A stretch of 6,753 nucleotides of DNA from Anaerolineales bacterium (GTDB taxonomy: Bacteria > Chloroflexota > Anaerolineae > Anaerolineales > UBA11858). How positions within the stretch are numbered: the stretch's first letter is position 1; each line of letters begins with the position of its first letter. The stretch lies in contig WFTY01000151.1 in the NCBI GenBank assembly GCA_015485245.1, positions 1-6,753 of the forward strand, given 5' to 3'. The notes under the pieces are model-generated. The model made no database searches and had not been told where the DNA came from. It saw only the letters and a program-made list of their open reading frames with translations. A program made the translations under genes and the position numbers. Below are positions 5,701 through 6,753 of the stretch, in pieces.

Positions 5701-6753
5701 TTATCTTCCACCAGAACTTTTTGGGGTTCCCCCGGTGCGAAGGTCATCTTGTTGCTGTACGCCGGCCCCGCGGTGGAGCACATCTTCTCCAAAACGCTCC
5801 CGCAACGCGGCGATGGCCTGCTGCAGGCGATGCTCTTTTTCCCAATTGTGATCCCACAGCCCCAGTTGACGCGGCGGTTTTTCCAGGCCGCTGACGCCCA
5901 CGCCCAGCAGGCGCACGGGCTGTCCCCGCGACCAGACCTGGGCGAACAGGTCTTCGGCGGCCCGGGCGATGACCTGCGCCTCGGCGGTGGGGCTTTTTAG
6001 CGTGGTCTGGCGCGTCAGAGTGGTGAAATCGGGCCAGCGGATTTTGATCTTCACCGTGCGGGCGATCAGCCCCTTTTTCGCCAACCGCGCCGCCACCTGT
6101 TCAGTCTGGCGGCGCAGGGTGTGCAGCAGTTCGGCTTCAGATTGAACATCTCGGGCGAAGGTGACTTCCTGCGAGACGGATTTGGCCTCGCGGTGGGTGA
6201 CGATGGGGCGGTTGTCCTCGCCGCGGGCGCGGTGGACGATTTCGAAGCCGTGCTGGCCGAATCGGCGCAGCATTTCCACATCGTCGCACCTCGCCAGTTC
6301 GCCGATGGTGGTGATGCCCAGGGCGGCCAGTTTCCTGGCGGTTTTGGGGCCGACGCCCCAGAGCATTTCGACCGGCAGCGGGGCGAGAAAGGCGGCCTCT
6401 TCGCCGGGCGGGACAACGGTCAACGCCCTGGGGGACGCGCCGCCTTGGGACGCGGCTTTGCCCACATCGTTGGCGATCTTGGCGACCAGTTTGTTGCTGG
6501 CGATGCCCAGGGAGCAGGGCAGCCCGAGGGAATCCCAGATGTCGGCCTGAAGGGCGCGGGCGACCTCCACCGCCGGGCGGGGATGATCGCTCACATCCAG
6601 GAAGGCCTCGTCAATGGAGAGTTGTTCCACCCTCTCTGCCACGGCGCGCAGGCGCGCCATCACCCGGCGGGAGGCCTGGCGGTAGGCCTCGAAATGGGGA
6701 CGCACTACAATCAGGTTGGGGCACAGGCGCACGGCCTGCGCCATCGGCATGGC
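5701..6753 (-). CDS. dinB: DNA polymerase IV (Y-family), 5' end outside window
   Basis: This is a Y-family translesion DNA polymerase that extends primers past damaged bases with low fidelity. The frame is open through 6753. The first visible residues (AMPMAQAVRLCPNLIVVRP) match DinB from about residue 56, so roughly 55 N-terminal residues, including the first metal-binding Asp, are missing; the ATG at 6748-6750 is internal. Counting from that Met, the palm motif LSIDEAFLDVS (44-54) holds the catalytic Asp47-Glu48. CSLGIASNKLVAKIAND (79-95) is a family signature. LWGVGPKTARKLAALGI (130-146) is the helix-hairpin-helix thumb. The little-finger domain covers about 190-290. QLGLWD (295-300) is a likely sliding-clamp binding motif. 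The tail ends in a polar, probably disordered stretch. The stop is TAA, 29 bases before the next gene. The start and any LexA-type operator lie outside the window. Confidence 0.96.
   Translation of the reverse strand, partial: AMPMAQAVRLCPNLIVVRPHFEAYRQASRRVMARLRAVAERVEQLSIDEAFLDVSDHPRPAVEVARALQADIWDSLGLPCSLGIASNKLVAKIANDVGKAASQGGASPRALTVVPPGEEAAFLAPLPVEMLWGVGPKTARKLAALGITTIGELARCDDVEMLRRFGQHGFEIVHRARGEDNRPIVTHREAKSVSQEVTFARDVQSEAELLHTLRRQTEQVAARLAKKGLIARTVKIKIRWPDFTTLTRQTTLKSPTAEAQVIARAAEDLFAQVWSRGQPVRLLGVGVSGLEKPPRQLGLWDHNWEKEHRLQQAIAALRERFGEDVLHRGAGVQQQDDLRTGGTPKSSGGR

Noticed and set aside
6748..6750. ATG as the start of dinB
   Set aside because: It is the Met of the internal AMPMAQA motif; DinB needs about 55 more N-terminal residues with the first catalytic Asp.
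1..6753. CRISPR array, defence island, transposon or prophage
   Set aside because: There are no regular spaced repeats, terminal inverted repeats, transposase, integrase or defence domains; all large genes are recognisable housekeeping or transport families.

Overview
The window is about 60% GC (by eye) and densely packed with ordinary bacterial genes. It suggests an environmental bacterium, most likely Chloroflexota (Anaerolineae-like). That placement rests on the gene style: a lipoprotein HtrA with two long-insert PDZ domains, a CLC fused to CBS and TrkA-C domains, and a stand-alone flippase-like membrane protein. No rRNA or marker gene confirms it, so it is tentative. I see no IS element, phage gene, CRISPR array, tRNA or rRNA.

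Layout. On the + strand, the 3' end of hemL (tetrapyrrole synthesis) is cut by the left edge. It is followed by a 211-base intergenic region that is AT-rich at first. This region carries a duplicated TTTGACGCGA motif, two related hairpins and a terminator-like structure just upstream of htrA. Next come htrA, a membrane-anchored S1C serine protease with two PDZ domains, and, after a 138-base gap with hairpins but no terminator, a CLC-family chloride transporter with two CBS domains and a C-terminal TrkA-C/RCK-C domain. A strong stem-loop flanked by A and T tracts closes this gene and can serve both strands.

On the - strand, running towards that shared terminator, is dinB (DNA polymerase IV, 5' end cut by the right edge), followed 29 bases later by a polytopic membrane protein of the LPG_synthase_TM / UPF0104 flippase-like family. 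The second gene has a perfect extended -10 promoter (TGTTATAAT) whose expected start point falls at or one base before the ATG, and it has no Shine-Dalgarno, so it looks leaderless.

The genes do not form one pathway. htrA, the CLC transporter and dinB could each fit envelope or genome stress responses, but this is inference. I find no clearly new multi-gene system. The points most worth a second look are the attenuator-like leader of htrA, the leaderless promoter, and the CLC protein's non-canonical residues and domain fusion.
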